A stretch of DNA of 50,789 bases from Pseudomonas cremoris. Its GTDB lineage: Bacteria > Pseudomonadota > Gammaproteobacteria > Pseudomonadales > Pseudomonadaceae. Positions 1-8,926 of the stretch are shown one piece after another. Every line of letters begins with the position of its first letter. The first letter of the stretch is position 1. The position numbers were made by a program, and so were the translations under genes. The notes under the pieces are model-generated. The model was not told the DNA's origin and did no database searches. It was given only the letters and a program-made list of their open reading frames with translations. The DNA lies in the NCBI RefSeq assembly GCF_014230465.1, contig NZ_JAAXCY010000021.1, positions 1 to 50,789 of the forward strand, given 5' to 3'.

Positions 1-187
1 TATGCGCAGCCAGCAACGCCACGCCGAACAACGCCAGGGTGTGCACCAGTTGATAGGTCACGCCGGTGTGGAAGATCGCCAGGTACTCGGCGCTCAGACG
101 GTTTTTCAGGCCGTGGGCGGCAAAAGCGCCGAGGGCGACACCGGTGAAGCCAAAAAAGGCAGCCAACATCAGAAAGCCACGCAGCAT
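1..187 (-). CDS. DUF423 family small membrane protein (3' end cut off)
   Basis: Reading leftward from the ATG at 187, the frame stays open to the window edge and gives about 62 residues beginning MLRGFLMLAAFFGFTGVALG. This matches the start of the DUF423 (YgdD-like) family, small inner-membrane proteins of about 120 residues with four transmembrane helices and no known function. The first helix and the family-typical AAHGLK stretch near residue 23 are visible. It is divergent from mtgA, which starts 75 bp away. About half the gene lies outside the window. The family call is fairly secure; the function is unknown. Confidence 0.75.
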   Translation of the reverse strand, partial: MLRGFLMLAAFFGFTGVALGAFAAHGLKNRLSAEYLAIFHTGVTYQLVHTLALFGVALLAAH

Positions 188-222
188 GAGGAACTCCAGT
201 CAGACGCAATGGGCAGGGTCTG

Positions 223-228
223 TATAAT
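223..228 (+). promoter_or_regulatory. Candidate -10 box for mtgA
   Basis: A perfect TATAAT lies 33 bp upstream of the mtgA ATG in the 74-bp divergent gap. No good -35 hexamer is seen at 16-18 bp; the best, TCAGAC at 200-205, is weak. The call rests on the -10 match and its position. Confidence 0.45.
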
Positions 229-261
229 GGCCCGCTCAACGGGTTCGGCCAAGCCATCTCT

Positions 262-984
262 ATGCTGCGTCTCCTCTTCAAACGCTTTCTCAACGTCGTG
301 AAATGGTTTGCCATCGCCAGTGTGCTGCTGGTGCTGCTGTTCCGCGTCGTCCCGCCGCCGGGCACCGCGCTGATGGTGGAGCGCAAGGTCGAATCCTGGG
401 TCGACGGCGAACCGATTGACCTGCAACGCACCTGGGTGCCGTGGGACGAGATCTCCGACGACCTCAAAGTGGCGGTGATGGCCGGTGAAGACCAACGCTT
501 CCCACAGCACTGGGGTTTTGATTTCGGCGCAATCCAGGCGGCGATCCTGCACAACGAGCGCGGCGGATCCATTCGCGGCGCCAGCACCTTGAGCCAACAG
601 GTGTCGAAAAACCTTTTCCTGTGGGCTGGCCGCAGTTATTTGCGCAAAGGGCTGGAAGCCTGGTTTACCGGGCTGATCGAGATACTGTGGCCCAAGCAGC
701 GGATTCTTGAGGTGTACCTCAATAGTGTGGAGTGGGATGAAGGGGTGTTTGGCGCAGAAGCGGCGGCGCGGCATCACTTTGGCGTGAGTGCCAAGGCGCT
801 GTCCCGCCAGCAGGCGAGCTATCTGGCGGCAGTGTTGCCTAACCCTCGCGTGTGGAGTGCCAGCCATCCGACGGCGTATGTGGCAAGGCGGGCGGCGTGG
901 ATTCGGCAGCAGATGAGTCAACTGGGTGGGGATGGCTACCTGCTTGAGCTGAACAACTCCCGCAAGGCCCCTTGGTCCGACTGA
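262..984 (+). CDS. mtgA: Monofunctional biosynthetic peptidoglycan transglycosylase
   Basis: MtgA polymerises lipid II into glycan strands on the periplasmic face of the inner membrane without a transpeptidase activity. The 240-residue product has one N-terminal membrane anchor (about residues 11-30) followed by a GT51 domain. The family motifs are present in order: the EDQRF block with the catalytic Glu at 76, RGASTLSQQ at 105-113 and the [14 protein letters not shown] block at 141-154. Length matches the family (about 230-240). It sits next to rpoH, as I recall for P. aeruginosa. The ATG at 262 follows a TATAAT at suitable distance. It ends 17 bp before a REP doublet. Confidence 0.95.
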   Translation: MLRLLFKRFLNVVKWFAIASVLLVLLFRVVPPPGTALMVERKVESWVDGEPIDLQRTWVPWDEISDDLKVAVMAGEDQRFPQHWGFDFGAIQAAILHNERGGSIRGASTLSQQVSKNLFLWAGRSYLRKGLEAWFTGLIEILWPKQRILEVYLNSVEWDEGVFGAEAAARHHFGVSAKALSRQQASYLAAVLPNPRVWSASHPTAYVARRAAWIRQQMSQLGGDGYLLELNNSRKAPWSD

Positions 985-1000
985 CACAACACAAAAACAA

Positions 1001-1092
1001 ATGTGGGAGCGGGCTTGCTCGCGAAAGCGGTGGATCAGTCAATATTTCCAGTGACTGACACTCCGCTTTCGCGAGCAAGCCCGCTCCCACAT
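1001..1092. repeat. REP doublet (REPIN), head-to-head
   Basis: Two arms of the ATGTGGGAGCGGGCTTGCTC type face each other around a short variable centre, giving a long imperfect palindrome between the converging mtgA and rpoH genes. It could act as a 3'-end mRNA stabiliser for both, but the sequence shows only the repeat. Confidence 0.92.
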
Positions 1093-1110
1093 TTTAGACC
1101 GAGTCGCGTC

Positions 1111-1965
1111 TTAGGCGGCGATCGACAGCTTCAGCTTGTTCATCGCGCTCTTCTCAAGCTGACGAATCCGCTCAGCCGACACGTTGTACTTCTGCGCCAG
1201 GTCGTGCAGCGTGGCTTTTTCTTCTGCCAGCCAGCGCTGGTAGAGGATGTCACGGCTGCGGTCGTCCAGCACTTCCAGCGCTTCGTGCAGGTTGTGATTG
1301 GAGTTGTCGCTCCAGTCGGCATCTTCCAGTTGACGCGCCGGGTCGTACCGGTGGTCTTCCAGGTAGTTGGCCGGCGATTGGAAGGCGCTGTCGTCGTCCG
1401 CTTCGGCGGCCGGGTCGAAGGCCATGTCATGACCGGTCAGGCGGCTTTCCATCTCGCGCACTTCACGCGGCTCCACGCCGAGGCTTTCGGCCACGCGGTG
1501 GACTTCCTCGTTGTTCAGCCACGCCAGGCGTTTTTTCTGGCTGCGCAGGTTGAAGAACAGCTTGCGCTGGGCCTTGGTGGTCGCGACTTTCACGATGCGC
1601 CAGTTGCGCAGAATGAACTCGTGAATTTCCGCCTTGATCCAGTGCACGGCAAACGACACCAAACGCACACCCATTTCAGGGTTGAAGCGCTTCACAGCCT
1701 TCATCAGGCCGACGTTGCCTTCCTGAATCAGGTCAGCCTGCGCCAGGCCGTAGCCGCTATAGCTACGGGCGATATGTACAACAAAACGCAGGTGGGCGAG
1801 CACCATCTGCCGAGCCGCCCCCAAATCCTGCTCATAGTAGAGACTCTCGGCCAGTTCACGCTCCTGCTCGGGCGTCAGCAATGGAATGCTGTTGACCGTG
1901 TGCACATACGCCTCCAGGTTCGCACCTGGGACCAGAGCATAAGCAGGTTGCAAAGAAGTGGTCAT
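1111..1965 (-). CDS. rpoH: RNA polymerase sigma-32 factor RpoH
   Basis: RpoH directs RNA polymerase to heat-shock promoters. The 284-residue product carries sigma region 2 (the [20 protein letters not shown] stretch and [20 protein letters not shown]), the RpoH-specific region C box QRKLFFNLR near residue 130, and a C-terminal region 4 helix-turn-helix ending in [21 protein letters not shown] chose the ATG at 1965 because GGAGGT lies 5 bp upstream; the frame stays open a further 13 codons without a ribosome site. The leader between rpoH and ftsX contains two inverted repeats (1993-2007 and 2019-2040), which could contribute to terminating ftsX or to controlling rpoH translation. Confidence 0.97.
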   Translation of the reverse strand: MTTSLQPAYALVPGANLEAYVHTVNSIPLLTPEQERELAESLYYEQDLGAARQMVLAHLRFVVHIARSYSGYGLAQADLIQEGNVGLMKAVKRFNPEMGVRLVSFAVHWIKAEIHEFILRNWRIVKVATTKAQRKLFFNLRSQKKRLAWLNNEEVHRVAESLGVEPREVREMESRLTGHDMAFDPAAEADDDSAFQSPANYLEDHRYDPARQLEDADWSDNSNHNLHEALEVLDDRSRDILYQRWLAEEKATLHDLAQKYNVSAERIRQLEKSAMNKLKLSIAA

Positions 1966-2018
1966 ACGAAACCTCCGACTTACATAACTCGTGCAGTGAA
2001 GCACTGCGAAAATTGACC

Positions 2019-2040
2019 GGGAACCGTAGGAAAGGTTCCC
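2019..2040 (-). terminator. Hairpin between ftsX and rpoH, possible terminator
   Basis: GGGAACC and GGTTCCC form a perfect 7-bp stem with an 8-nt loop. In the leftward direction it is followed within a few bases by AATTTT, a weak U-tract. It lies about 50 bp after the ftsX stop and about 55 bp before the rpoH start, so it could end the ftsYEX transcript or be part of the rpoH leader. Confidence 0.4.
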
Positions 2041-2091
2041 TAAACCACCAATACGGTCAATACAAACGAAACCACATTAATCTGACATTAA

Positions 2092-3117
2092 CTACTTCGG
2101 TGCCAACTCACGTAAATGACGAGCGACCGCAATCCAAGCACCGATATACCCCAACAATACAGCGCCAAGCAAGAGGCTCAGACCATCGGCTACGGGCACG
2201 CCGGCCAAGGCGAAATCGCTGCCGTACAAGCCGGCTAGCCCGATAACCGCGTCGTTCAGCCAGTCAAGGCCAAACGCCAGCACGCCCCAGGACAAAATCC
2301 CTGCGCCAAAGCCATAAAGCGCGCCCATGTACAGAAAAGGACGACGCACATAGCTGTCCGTGCCGCCGACCAGTTTAATCACTTCTATCTCGGTGCGACG
2401 GTTTTCAATATGAAGACGAATGGTATTACCTATCACCAAAAGTAATGCAGACACCAACAGCACCGTCAGACCGAACACAAATCGGTCACCCAGCTTGAGG
2501 ATCGCCGCCAGGCGCTCCACCCAGACTAGATCAAGCTGAGCCTGTTGCACCTTGGGCATCTCTGCGAGTTTTTGTCGCAGGGCTTCCAGCGCGGGCTTGT
2601 CGACTTCGTTCGGGGTCACCAGCACCACGCCCGGCAGCGGGTTCTGCGGCAGCTCCTTGAGCGCCTCACCCAGGCCGGATTGTTGCTGGAACTCCTCAAG
2701 GGCCTGGTCGCGGCTGATGTACTCGGCATCGGCCACGCCCGGCAGGTTCTTGATATCGTCACGCAGGGACTCACCGTCCTTGGCGCTGGCATCAATGTTC
2801 AGGTACAGCGAAATCTGCGCGGCGCGCTGCCAGGAACCGCCCAGACGCTCCACGTTATTGAGCAGCAGCGACAAACCCATCGGCAGGCTCAGGGCCACGG
2901 CCATAACCAGGCAGGTGAAGAAGCTGCCGATAGGCTGCTTGCCCAGGCGGCGCAGGCTGTCCAGCAGGCTGGCGCGATGGCTTTCGATCCAGGCGCGCAG
3001 CAGCGTGCCGAAGTCCGGGCCGTCGTCATCGTGGTCGTGTTTTTTCTTCTGCGGTTGTGGGTCGGCGGCTTTCGGCGCCACGCGCTCGGAAACTTTAGGG
3101 CTGCGTGTCGCGCTCAT
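2092..3117 (-). CDS. ftsX: Cell division protein FtsX
   Basis: FtsX is the membrane subunit of the FtsEX complex, which activates septal peptidoglycan hydrolases through its periplasmic domain. The 341-residue product has a charged, His/Asp-rich cytoplasmic N-terminus (about 1-75), a first membrane helix at about 80-100, a periplasmic domain (about 105-215) and three C-terminal helices in the FtsX/MacB-type permease fold. The start codon overlaps the ftsE stop by 4 bp (ATGA), which implies translational coupling. It is the last gene of the ftsY-ftsE-ftsX operon. Confidence 0.96.
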   Translation of the reverse strand: MSATRSPKVSERVAPKAADPQPQKKKHDHDDDGPDFGTLLRAWIESHRASLLDSLRRLGKQPIGSFFTCLVMAVALSLPMGLSLLLNNVERLGGSWQRAAQISLYLNIDASAKDGESLRDDIKNLPGVADAEYISRDQALEEFQQQSGLGEALKELPQNPLPGVVLVTPNEVDKPALEALRQKLAEMPKVQQAQLDLVWVERLAAILKLGDRFVFGLTVLLVSALLLVIGNTIRLHIENRRTEIEVIKLVGGTDSYVRRPFLYMGALYGFGAGILSWGVLAFGLDWLNDAVIGLAGLYGSDFALAGVPVADGLSLLLGAVLLGYIGAWIAVARHLRELAPK

Positions 3118-3785
3118 ACGCCAGCCTCTCCATCACCAATCAGGCGGCCACGTTGCAGGGTCAGCATGCGGTGGCGCATGCGGGCGATCAGCGCCAGGTC
3201 GTGACTGGCGATCAATACGCTGGTGCCCAGACGGTTGATGTCTTCGAACACTCCCATGATCTCGGCGGCCAAACGTGGGTCAAGGTTGCCGGTGGGTTCG
3301 TCCGCCAGCAGCAGGGCCGGGCGGTGGACGATGGCGCGGGCGATACCCACGCGCTGTTGCTGGCCGGTGGACAGGTCGCCGGGGTAAAGATCGGTTTTAT
3401 CCGACAGCGCCACGCGCTCCAGGGCCGAATCCACGCGCTTGACGATCTCGGCCTTGGACAGCCCGAGAATCTGCAGTGGCAGGGCAATGTTGTTGAACAC
3501 CGTGCGATCGAACAACAACTGGTGATTCTGGAAGACCACGCCGATCTGGCGGCGCAGGTATGGGATTTGCGCATTGCTGATGGTGGCCAGGTCCTGACCC
3601 GCCAGCAGCAGTTTGCCAGTGGTTGGGCGCTCCATGGCCAGCAGCAGGCGCAACAAGGTACTTTTGCCAGCACCGGAGTGACCCGTTACAAACAAGAACT
3701 CGCCCCGGCGTACTCGAAAGCTCAGCTCATGCAAGCCCACATGCCCGTTGGCATAGCGTTTACCGACCTGTTCGAATCGAATCAT
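3114..3785 (-). CDS. ftsE: Cell division ATP-binding protein FtsE
   Basis: FtsE is the cytoplasmic ATPase partner of FtsX and couples division-ring signals to periplasmic hydrolase activation. The 223-residue product is a compact ABC ATPase: Walker A GHSGAGKST near residue 36, signature LSTGQQQR near 135 (the FtsE-typical variant), and Walker B LLADEPTGNLD near 158. It overlaps ftsY and ftsX by 4 bp on either side (ATGA at both junctions), so the three are probably made from one coupled message. Confidence 0.97.
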   Translation of the reverse strand: MIRFEQVGKRYANGHVGLHELSFRVRRGEFLFVTGHSGAGKSTLLRLLLAMERPTTGKLLLAGQDLATISNAQIPYLRRQIGVVFQNHQLLFDRTVFNNIALPLQILGLSKAEIVKRVDSALERVALSDKTDLYPGDLSTGQQQRVGIARAIVHRPALLLADEPTGNLDPRLAAEIMGVFEDINRLGTSVLIASHDLALIARMRHRMLTLQRGRLIGDGEAGV

Positions 3786-5143
3786 GAACGCTCCCGCTCG
3801 GCAAACAGCGCCTGTACAAAGGGTTCTGCTTCAAAGGTGCGCAGGTCGTCGATGCCTTCACCGACACCGATATAACGAATCGGCAACCCGAACTGTTTGG
3901 CCAAAGCGAAGATCACGCCGCCCTTGGCCGTGCCGTCGAGCTTAGTCAATGCCAGGCCAGTCAGTTGTACCGTCTGGTTGAATTGTTTGGCCTGGCTGAT
4001 GGCGTTCTGGCCGGTACCGGCGTCGAGCACCAGCAGCACTTCGTGCGGAGCGTCTGCGTCGAGCTTGCCGATCACGCGGCGCACTTTCTTCAGCTCTTCC
4101 ATCAAATTGTCTTTGGTGTGCAGGCGACCGGCGGTATCGGCGATCAATACGTCGATGTTACGGGCCTTGGCGGCTTGCACGGCGTCGAAGATCACTGAAG
4201 CCGAGTCGGCGCCGGTGTGCTGGGCGATAACCGGGATCTTGTTGCGCTCGCCCCAGACTTGCAGTTGCTCAACCGCTGCGGCACGGAAGGTATCGCCGGC
4301 GGCCAGCATGACCTTCTTGCCTTCGGACTGCAGCTTCTTGGCCAGCTTGCCGATGGTGGTGGTTTTGCCAGCGCCGTTGACGCCGACCACCAGGATCACG
4401 AACGGCTTGTTCGGGGTGATCACCAGCGGCGCTTCCACCGGTTTGAGCATGGCGGCCAGCTCGGCCTGCAGGGATTTGTAGAGGGCGTCGGCGTCGGTCA
4501 GCTGCTTGCGCGCGACCTTCTGGGTCAGGCTCTGGATGATCACAGCGGTGGCTTCGACGCCCACGTCGGCGGTGAGCAGACGGGTTTCGATGTCTTCCAG
4601 CAGCTCGTCATCGATGACTTTTTTGCCGAGGAACAGGCTGGCCATGCCTTCGCCGATGCTGGCGCTGGTCTTGCTCAGGCCTTGCTTGAGACGGGCGAAG
4701 AAGCCGGTCTTGCTCGCTTCGACAGCTGCAGCCACTGGCACAGGCTCGATCACCGCAGGCAAAAGCGCTTCGGCAACGACCGGCACCGGCTCAACCACGG
4801 CGGGAATCGGCGGCGTGATGTGTTCAGCCTGCACGTCTTCGACCAATGCCACGGGCTCTTCGGCCACCGGCAGTTCCAGCCACGGTTTGTGCTCAGGCTC
4901 TGGTTCTGGCTCAAGTGCAGCCTCTACGACTGGCTGCAACACCGGCTCAGCCATCGGCAACACCACCGGCGCTGGGGCTTCAGCAACCGGTTCGGCTTCT
5001 ACTATAGGGGCTGGGGTCGGCTCAGGCTGAACCTGTGGTTGTTCGTCGACGGTTTCCTGCGGCTTTTTGCGCAGCCATCCGAACAGGCCTTTTTTCTCGC
5101 CAGCCGTGGCTGGGGTCTTCTTGTCGTCGTTGGAACCAAACAT
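3782..5143 (-). CDS. ftsY: Signal recognition particle receptor FtsY
   Basis: FtsY is the SRP receptor GTPase that docks ribosome-nascent chains at the inner membrane. The 453-residue product starts with a low-complexity acidic A domain rich in Pro, Glu, Ala and Val (about 20-145), followed by the NG domain. G1 is GVNGAGKTTTIGKLAKKL (near 254), the RAAAVEQL stretch follows near 290, then DTAGR (near 335) and TKLDGTAKGG (near 398). It heads the ftsYEX operon. No strong ribosome site precedes the ATG at 5143, so the exact start is slightly less sure. A 233-bp divergent gap separates it from the M16 peptidase pair. Confidence 0.96.
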   Translation of the reverse strand: MFGSNDDKKTPATAGEKKGLFGWLRKKPQETVDEQPQVQPEPTPAPIVEAEPVAEAPAPVVLPMAEPVLQPVVEAALEPEPEPEHKPWLELPVAEEPVALVEDVQAEHITPPIPAVVEPVPVVAEALLPAVIEPVPVAAAVEASKTGFFARLKQGLSKTSASIGEGMASLFLGKKVIDDELLEDIETRLLTADVGVEATAVIIQSLTQKVARKQLTDADALYKSLQAELAAMLKPVEAPLVITPNKPFVILVVGVNGAGKTTTIGKLAKKLQSEGKKVMLAAGDTFRAAAVEQLQVWGERNKIPVIAQHTGADSASVIFDAVQAAKARNIDVLIADTAGRLHTKDNLMEELKKVRRVIGKLDADAPHEVLLVLDAGTGQNAISQAKQFNQTVQLTGLALTKLDGTAKGGVIFALAKQFGLPIRYIGVGEGIDDLRTFEAEPFVQALFAERERS

Positions 5144-5376
5144 GGAGACGGCTATCTCAAGGTAGCGACGCGCCAGGGGGGCGCGTCGGTAAATAAAATT
5201 CGATGCGTAACAGACTGTTTTTTAGCCAGCTCGTTCATGCGCAACATTTTGTAAGGCCTAAATAGGGCCTAAACAAGACTGCCGCAGTGGCCGTCCGTAA
5301 ATCCGACCAGTATCCTAGCACCTCCTCGCCCGCCGACGCTAAGACCAAGCGGGCAGCCCAACAGGTTTAAAAACGA

Positions 5377-6732
5377 ATGAATGCTCTAGCCCGCCACGCC
5401 GCAGGCCTGCTGTTCAGCACAGTTTGTCTGCCTCTTTCAGCCTTGGCTGCCGACCCACAACCCACCCATGAATTCACCCTGGATAACGGCCTCAAGGTGG
5501 TCGTGCGCGAAGACCATCGCGCGCCGGTGGTGGTTTCCCAGGTCTGGTACAAGGTCGGCTCGAGCTACGAAACCCCGGGCCAGACCGGTTTGTCCCACGC
5601 CCTTGAGCACATGATGTTCAAGGGCAGCGCCAAGGTCGGCCCAGGCGAAGCCTCGCTGATCCTGCGCGACCTGGGCGCCGAAGAAAACGCCTTCACCAGC
5701 GACGATTACACCGCGTACTACCAAGTACTGGCCCGTGACCGCCTGGGCGTGGCCTTCGAACTGGAAGCCGACCGCATGGCCAGCCTGCGCCTGCCGGCCG
5801 ACGAGTTCAGCCGTGAAATCGAGGTGATCAAGGAAGAACGCCGCCTGCGCACTGACGACAATCCAATGTCCAAGGCCTACGAGCGCTTCAAGGCCATGGC
5901 CTACCCCGCCAGCGGCTACCACACGCCGACCATCGGATGGATGGCCGACCTGGACCGCATGAAAGTCGAAGAGCTGCGCCACTGGTACCAATCCTGGTAT
6001 GTGCCGAACAACGCCACGCTGGTGGTGGTCGGCGATGTCACTCCAGATGAAGTGAAAACCCTGGCCCAGCGGTATTTCGGCCCGATTCCCAAGCGTGACG
6101 TGCCGCCCGCCAAGATCCCGATGGAACTGGCCGAGCCTGGCGAACGCTTGCTGACCATGAAAGTGCAGACCCAACTGCCCAGCGTGATCCTCGGTTTCAA
6201 CGTACCCGGCCTGGCCACTGCCGAAGACAAGCGTTCGGTCCAGGCCCTGCGCCTGATCTCGGCCCTGTTGGACGGCGGCTACAGCGCGCGTATTTCCGAG
6301 CAACTGGAGCGCGGTGAAGAACTGGTCTCCGCCGCCTCCACCAGCTACGACGCCTATACCCGTGGCGACAGCCTGTTCACCCTTTCGGCCACGCCGAACC
6401 AGCAGAAGAAAAAGACCATCGCCCAAGCCGAAGCCGGCCTGTGGCGCCTGCTGGATGAACTGAAAGCCAAGCCACCGACCGCCGCAGAACTGGAGCGTAT
6501 CCGCGCCCAGGTCATCGCCGGCCTGGTCTACCAGCGTGACTCCATCACCAGCCAGGCCACGGCCATCGGCTCGCTGGAAACCGTTGGCCTGTCATGGAAA
6601 CTGATGGACACGGAGCTTGCCGACCTGCAAAGCGTGACCCCAGAAGATATCCAGAAAGCCGCGCGCACCTATTTCACTCGCGAACGTCTCAGCGTCGCCC
6701 ATGTTCTACCCCAGGAGACCGCTCATGAGTGA
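5377..6732 (+). CDS. M16 family zinc peptidase, catalytic subunit, exported
   Basis: This is an insulinase/pitrilysin-type metalloprotease of 451 residues with a signal peptide ending about AALA at residue 25. The inverted zinc motif HALEH sits at 74-78, so His74, Glu77 and His78 are intact, and the downstream glutamate region (the EIEVIKEERR stretch) is present. The length suits a single-chain half of an M16B enzyme. The next gene overlaps by 8 bp and encodes a partner of the same fold without the zinc site, so the two probably form a periplasmic heterodimer, as known for some M16B pairs. The substrate is unknown. It is divergent from ftsY. Confidence 0.9.
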   Translation: MNALARHAAGLLFSTVCLPLSALAADPQPTHEFTLDNGLKVVVREDHRAPVVVSQVWYKVGSSYETPGQTGLSHALEHMMFKGSAKVGPGEASLILRDLGAEENAFTSDDYTAYYQVLARDRLGVAFELEADRMASLRLPADEFSREIEVIKEERRLRTDDNPMSKAYERFKAMAYPASGYHTPTIGWMADLDRMKVEELRHWYQSWYVPNNATLVVVGDVTPDEVKTLAQRYFGPIPKRDVPPAKIPMELAEPGERLLTMKVQTQLPSVILGFNVPGLATAEDKRSVQALRLISALLDGGYSARISEQLERGEELVSAASTSYDAYTRGDSLFTLSATPNQQKKKTIAQAEAGLWRLLDELKAKPPTAAELERIRAQVIAGLVYQRDSITSQATAIGSLETVGLSWKLMDTELADLQSVTPEDIQKAARTYFTRERLSVAHVLPQETAHE

Positions 6733-8215
6733 TCGCAAAAGCAGCCGCCTGATCTTCCCCGGCCTGATCGTTGTCACCTTGGTCGCGGCGAGCGCCGTGT
6801 ATTTCCTGCGCCCGAGTGAATCCGTGGCCAGCCCGGCGCTGGAAAAAGCTCAATCGGCCAACAAGCTGCAGTCGTTGGCGGAGCTGGACGGCAAGGCGCC
6901 GACCAACCGCAAGCTCGACGTGCAAACCTGGACCACCGCCGAAGGCGCCAAGGTGCTGTTCGTAGAAGCCCACGAGCTGCCGATGTTCGACATGCGCATT
7001 CTGTTCGCCGCCGGCAGCAGCCAGGACGGCGACGTACCGGGCCTGGCGCTGATGACCAACGCCATGCTCAACGAAGGCGTACCGGGCAAGGATGTGAGCC
7101 AGATCGCCCGCGACTTCGAAGGCCTGGGCGCGGACTTTGGCAATGGCGCCTACCGCGACATGGCGCTGGTATCCCTGCGCAGCTTGAGCGAGAGCGATAA
7201 ACGCGACGCGGCCCTGACGCTGTTTGATCAGGTGATCGGCAAGCCTACCTTCCCGGCCGATTCGCTGGCCCGGATCAAGAACCAGATCCTCGCCGGTTTC
7301 GAATACCAGAAGCAGAACCCGGCCAAGCTGGCCAGCCTTGAGCTGTTCAAGCGCCTGTATGGCGACCACCCTTACGCTCACCCGAGCGAAGGCACGCCCC
7401 AGAGCGTTCCGAAGATTACCCTGGCACAGTTGCAGGCGTTCCACGCCAAGGCTTACGCCGCGGGTAACGCAGTGATTGCCGTGGTGGGCGACCTCACCCG
7501 CGCTGAAGCCGAGGCCATGACGGCCAAGGTGTCGGCCTCGCTGCCCAAAGGGTCCGCCCTGGCGAAGATCGCCCAACCGACCGAACCCAAGGCCGGCTTG
7601 AGCCATATTGAGTTCCCATCCAAGCAGACGCACTTGCTGTTCGCCCAACTGGGCATCGACCGTGCCGACCCGGACTACGCAGCGTTGTCGCTGGGTAACC
7701 AGATCCTCGGCGGCGGTGGTTTCGGCACCCGTTTGATGAGCGAAGTGCGTGAGAAGCGCGGCCTGACCTACGGCGTCTACTCCGGTTTCTCACCGATGCA
7801 GGTACGTGGCCCGTTCATGATCAACCTGCAGACCCGCGCCGAAATGAGCGGCGGCACCCTGCGCCTGGTGGAAGACGTGCTGGCCGACTACCTCAAGACC
7901 GGCCCGACTCAAAAGGAACTGGATGACGCCAAGCGTGAGCTGGCTGGCAGCTTCCCACTGTCTACCGCCAGCAACGCCGATATCGTCGGACAGCTGGGGG
8001 CAATGGGTTTCTACAACCTGCCGCTGAGCTATCTTGAGGATTTCATGAAACAATCCCAGGCCCTGACCGTAGAGCAGGTCAAGGCTGCAATGAACAAACA
8101 CTTGAGCGCCGACAAAATGGTCATCGTGACCGCCGGCCCGACGATTGCGCAAAAGCCACTACCGCCCCCCACTGATAAACCTGCCGAGCAGCCGCTCGGG
8201 GTTCCGGAGCATTAA
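6725..8215 (+). CDS. M16 family peptidase-like partner lacking the zinc motif
   Basis: The 496-residue product has the M16 two-domain fold and an N-terminal membrane/signal segment (about 12-30). Where the HxxEH motif is expected the sequence reads LALMTNAML, so it cannot bind zinc in the usual way. The C-terminal half keeps the substrate-binding Arg/Tyr region (EVREKRGLTYGVYS near 345). This asymmetry fits a non-catalytic subunit of a heterodimer with the upstream gene. The ATG at 6725 is preferred because AGGAG lies 7 bp upstream; an in-frame ATG at 6701 lacks one. Its stop overlaps the rsmD start by one base (TAATG). Confidence 0.88.
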   Translation: MSDRKSSRLIFPGLIVVTLVAASAVYFLRPSESVASPALEKAQSANKLQSLAELDGKAPTNRKLDVQTWTTAEGAKVLFVEAHELPMFDMRILFAAGSSQDGDVPGLALMTNAMLNEGVPGKDVSQIARDFEGLGADFGNGAYRDMALVSLRSLSESDKRDAALTLFDQVIGKPTFPADSLARIKNQILAGFEYQKQNPAKLASLELFKRLYGDHPYAHPSEGTPQSVPKITLAQLQAFHAKAYAAGNAVIAVVGDLTRAEAEAMTAKVSASLPKGSALAKIAQPTEPKAGLSHIEFPSKQTHLLFAQLGIDRADPDYAALSLGNQILGGGGFGTRLMSEVREKRGLTYGVYSGFSPMQVRGPFMINLQTRAEMSGGTLRLVEDVLADYLKTGPTQKELDDAKRELAGSFPLSTASNADIVGQLGAMGFYNLPLSYLEDFMKQSQALTVEQVKAAMNKHLSADKMVIVTAGPTIAQKPLPPPTDKPAEQPLGVPEH

Positions 8216-8820
8216 TGGCCAGTTCATCTCGCCCAAAAAAACCTGTCCACAACGTGCATAACGGTGTGGGCCAACTTCGCATCATTGGCGGCGAATGGCG
8301 CAGCCGCAAGCTGAGCTTCCCCGACGTGGTGGGCCTGCGCCCGACGCCGGACCGTGTGCGTGAAACCCTGTTCAACTGGCTCGCGCCGTATATCGCGGGC
8401 GCCAAGGTGCTGGACCCGTTCGCGGGCAGTGGCGCTTTGTTCCTGGAGGCGCTGTCCCGTGGCGCCGCCTTGGGCCAGGCGTTGGACGCCAGTAATGTGG
8501 CGGTTTCAAGCCTCAAGGAACACTTGGGCACGCTGCGCTGCACCACTGGCCAGGTCCAGACCGCTGACGCCCTGCGCTACCTGGAAACCCAGCCGGCCAG
8601 CGAATTCGACGTGGTTTTCCTCGACCCACCGTTCAATCAGAACCTGCTGCCGACCGTGTGCGCTCTGCTGGAAGATCGCCAATGGCTGGCGCCGGATTCG
8701 TGGATCTACACTGAAAGCGAGACCGCACCGTCCACACTCGGCTTGCCGGCTGGCTGGCGCCTGCACCGGGAACAGAAGTCCGGGCGGGTGTATTACGCGT
8801 TGTGGCAGCGCTCCGTGTAG
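8215..8820 (+). CDS. rsmD: 16S rRNA (guanine(966)-N(2))-methyltransferase RsmD
   Basis: RsmD methylates N2 of G966 in 16S rRNA in the assembled 30S subunit, using S-adenosylmethionine. The 201-residue product shows the family signature RPTPDRVRETLFNW at 42-55, the SAM-binding motif DPFAGSGAL at 67-75 and the catalytic DPPF at 137-140. Its ATG overlaps the stop of the upstream M16 gene, so it is probably translated by coupling. The stop codon is embedded in the first bases of a REP doublet (8816-8914), so the last codons are shared with the repeat. Confidence 0.95.
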   Translation: MASSSRPKKPVHNVHNGVGQLRIIGGEWRSRKLSFPDVVGLRPTPDRVRETLFNWLAPYIAGAKVLDPFAGSGALFLEALSRGAALGQALDASNVAVSSLKEHLGTLRCTTGQVQTADALRYLETQPASEFDVVFLDPPFNQNLLPTVCALLEDRQWLAPDSWIYTESETAPSTLGLPAGWRLHREQKSGRVYYALWQRSV

Positions 8821-8914
8821 GAGCGAGCTTGCTCACGAAAACGGTTAACGATAACGCTGAAGACGCGAAATACGCGGTGACCCCGCGTTTTTCGCGAGCA
8901 AGCTCGCTCCTACA
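8816..8914. repeat. REP doublet overlapping the rsmD stop codon
   Basis: The arms are of a variant class, TGTAGGAGCGAGCTTGCTC and its reverse complement, differing from the GGGAGCGGG arms elsewhere in the window. The left arm begins inside the last codons of rsmD and includes its TAG. The right arm ends about 13 bp before the next start codon. Confidence 0.9.
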
Positions 8915-8926
8915 GGACAGGCATTC

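Noticed and set aside
4217..5254. Long rightward frame opposite ftsY
   Set aside because: Shadow of the repetitive Pro/Glu/Ala A domain of FtsY on the other strand. No ribosome site and no family resemblance.
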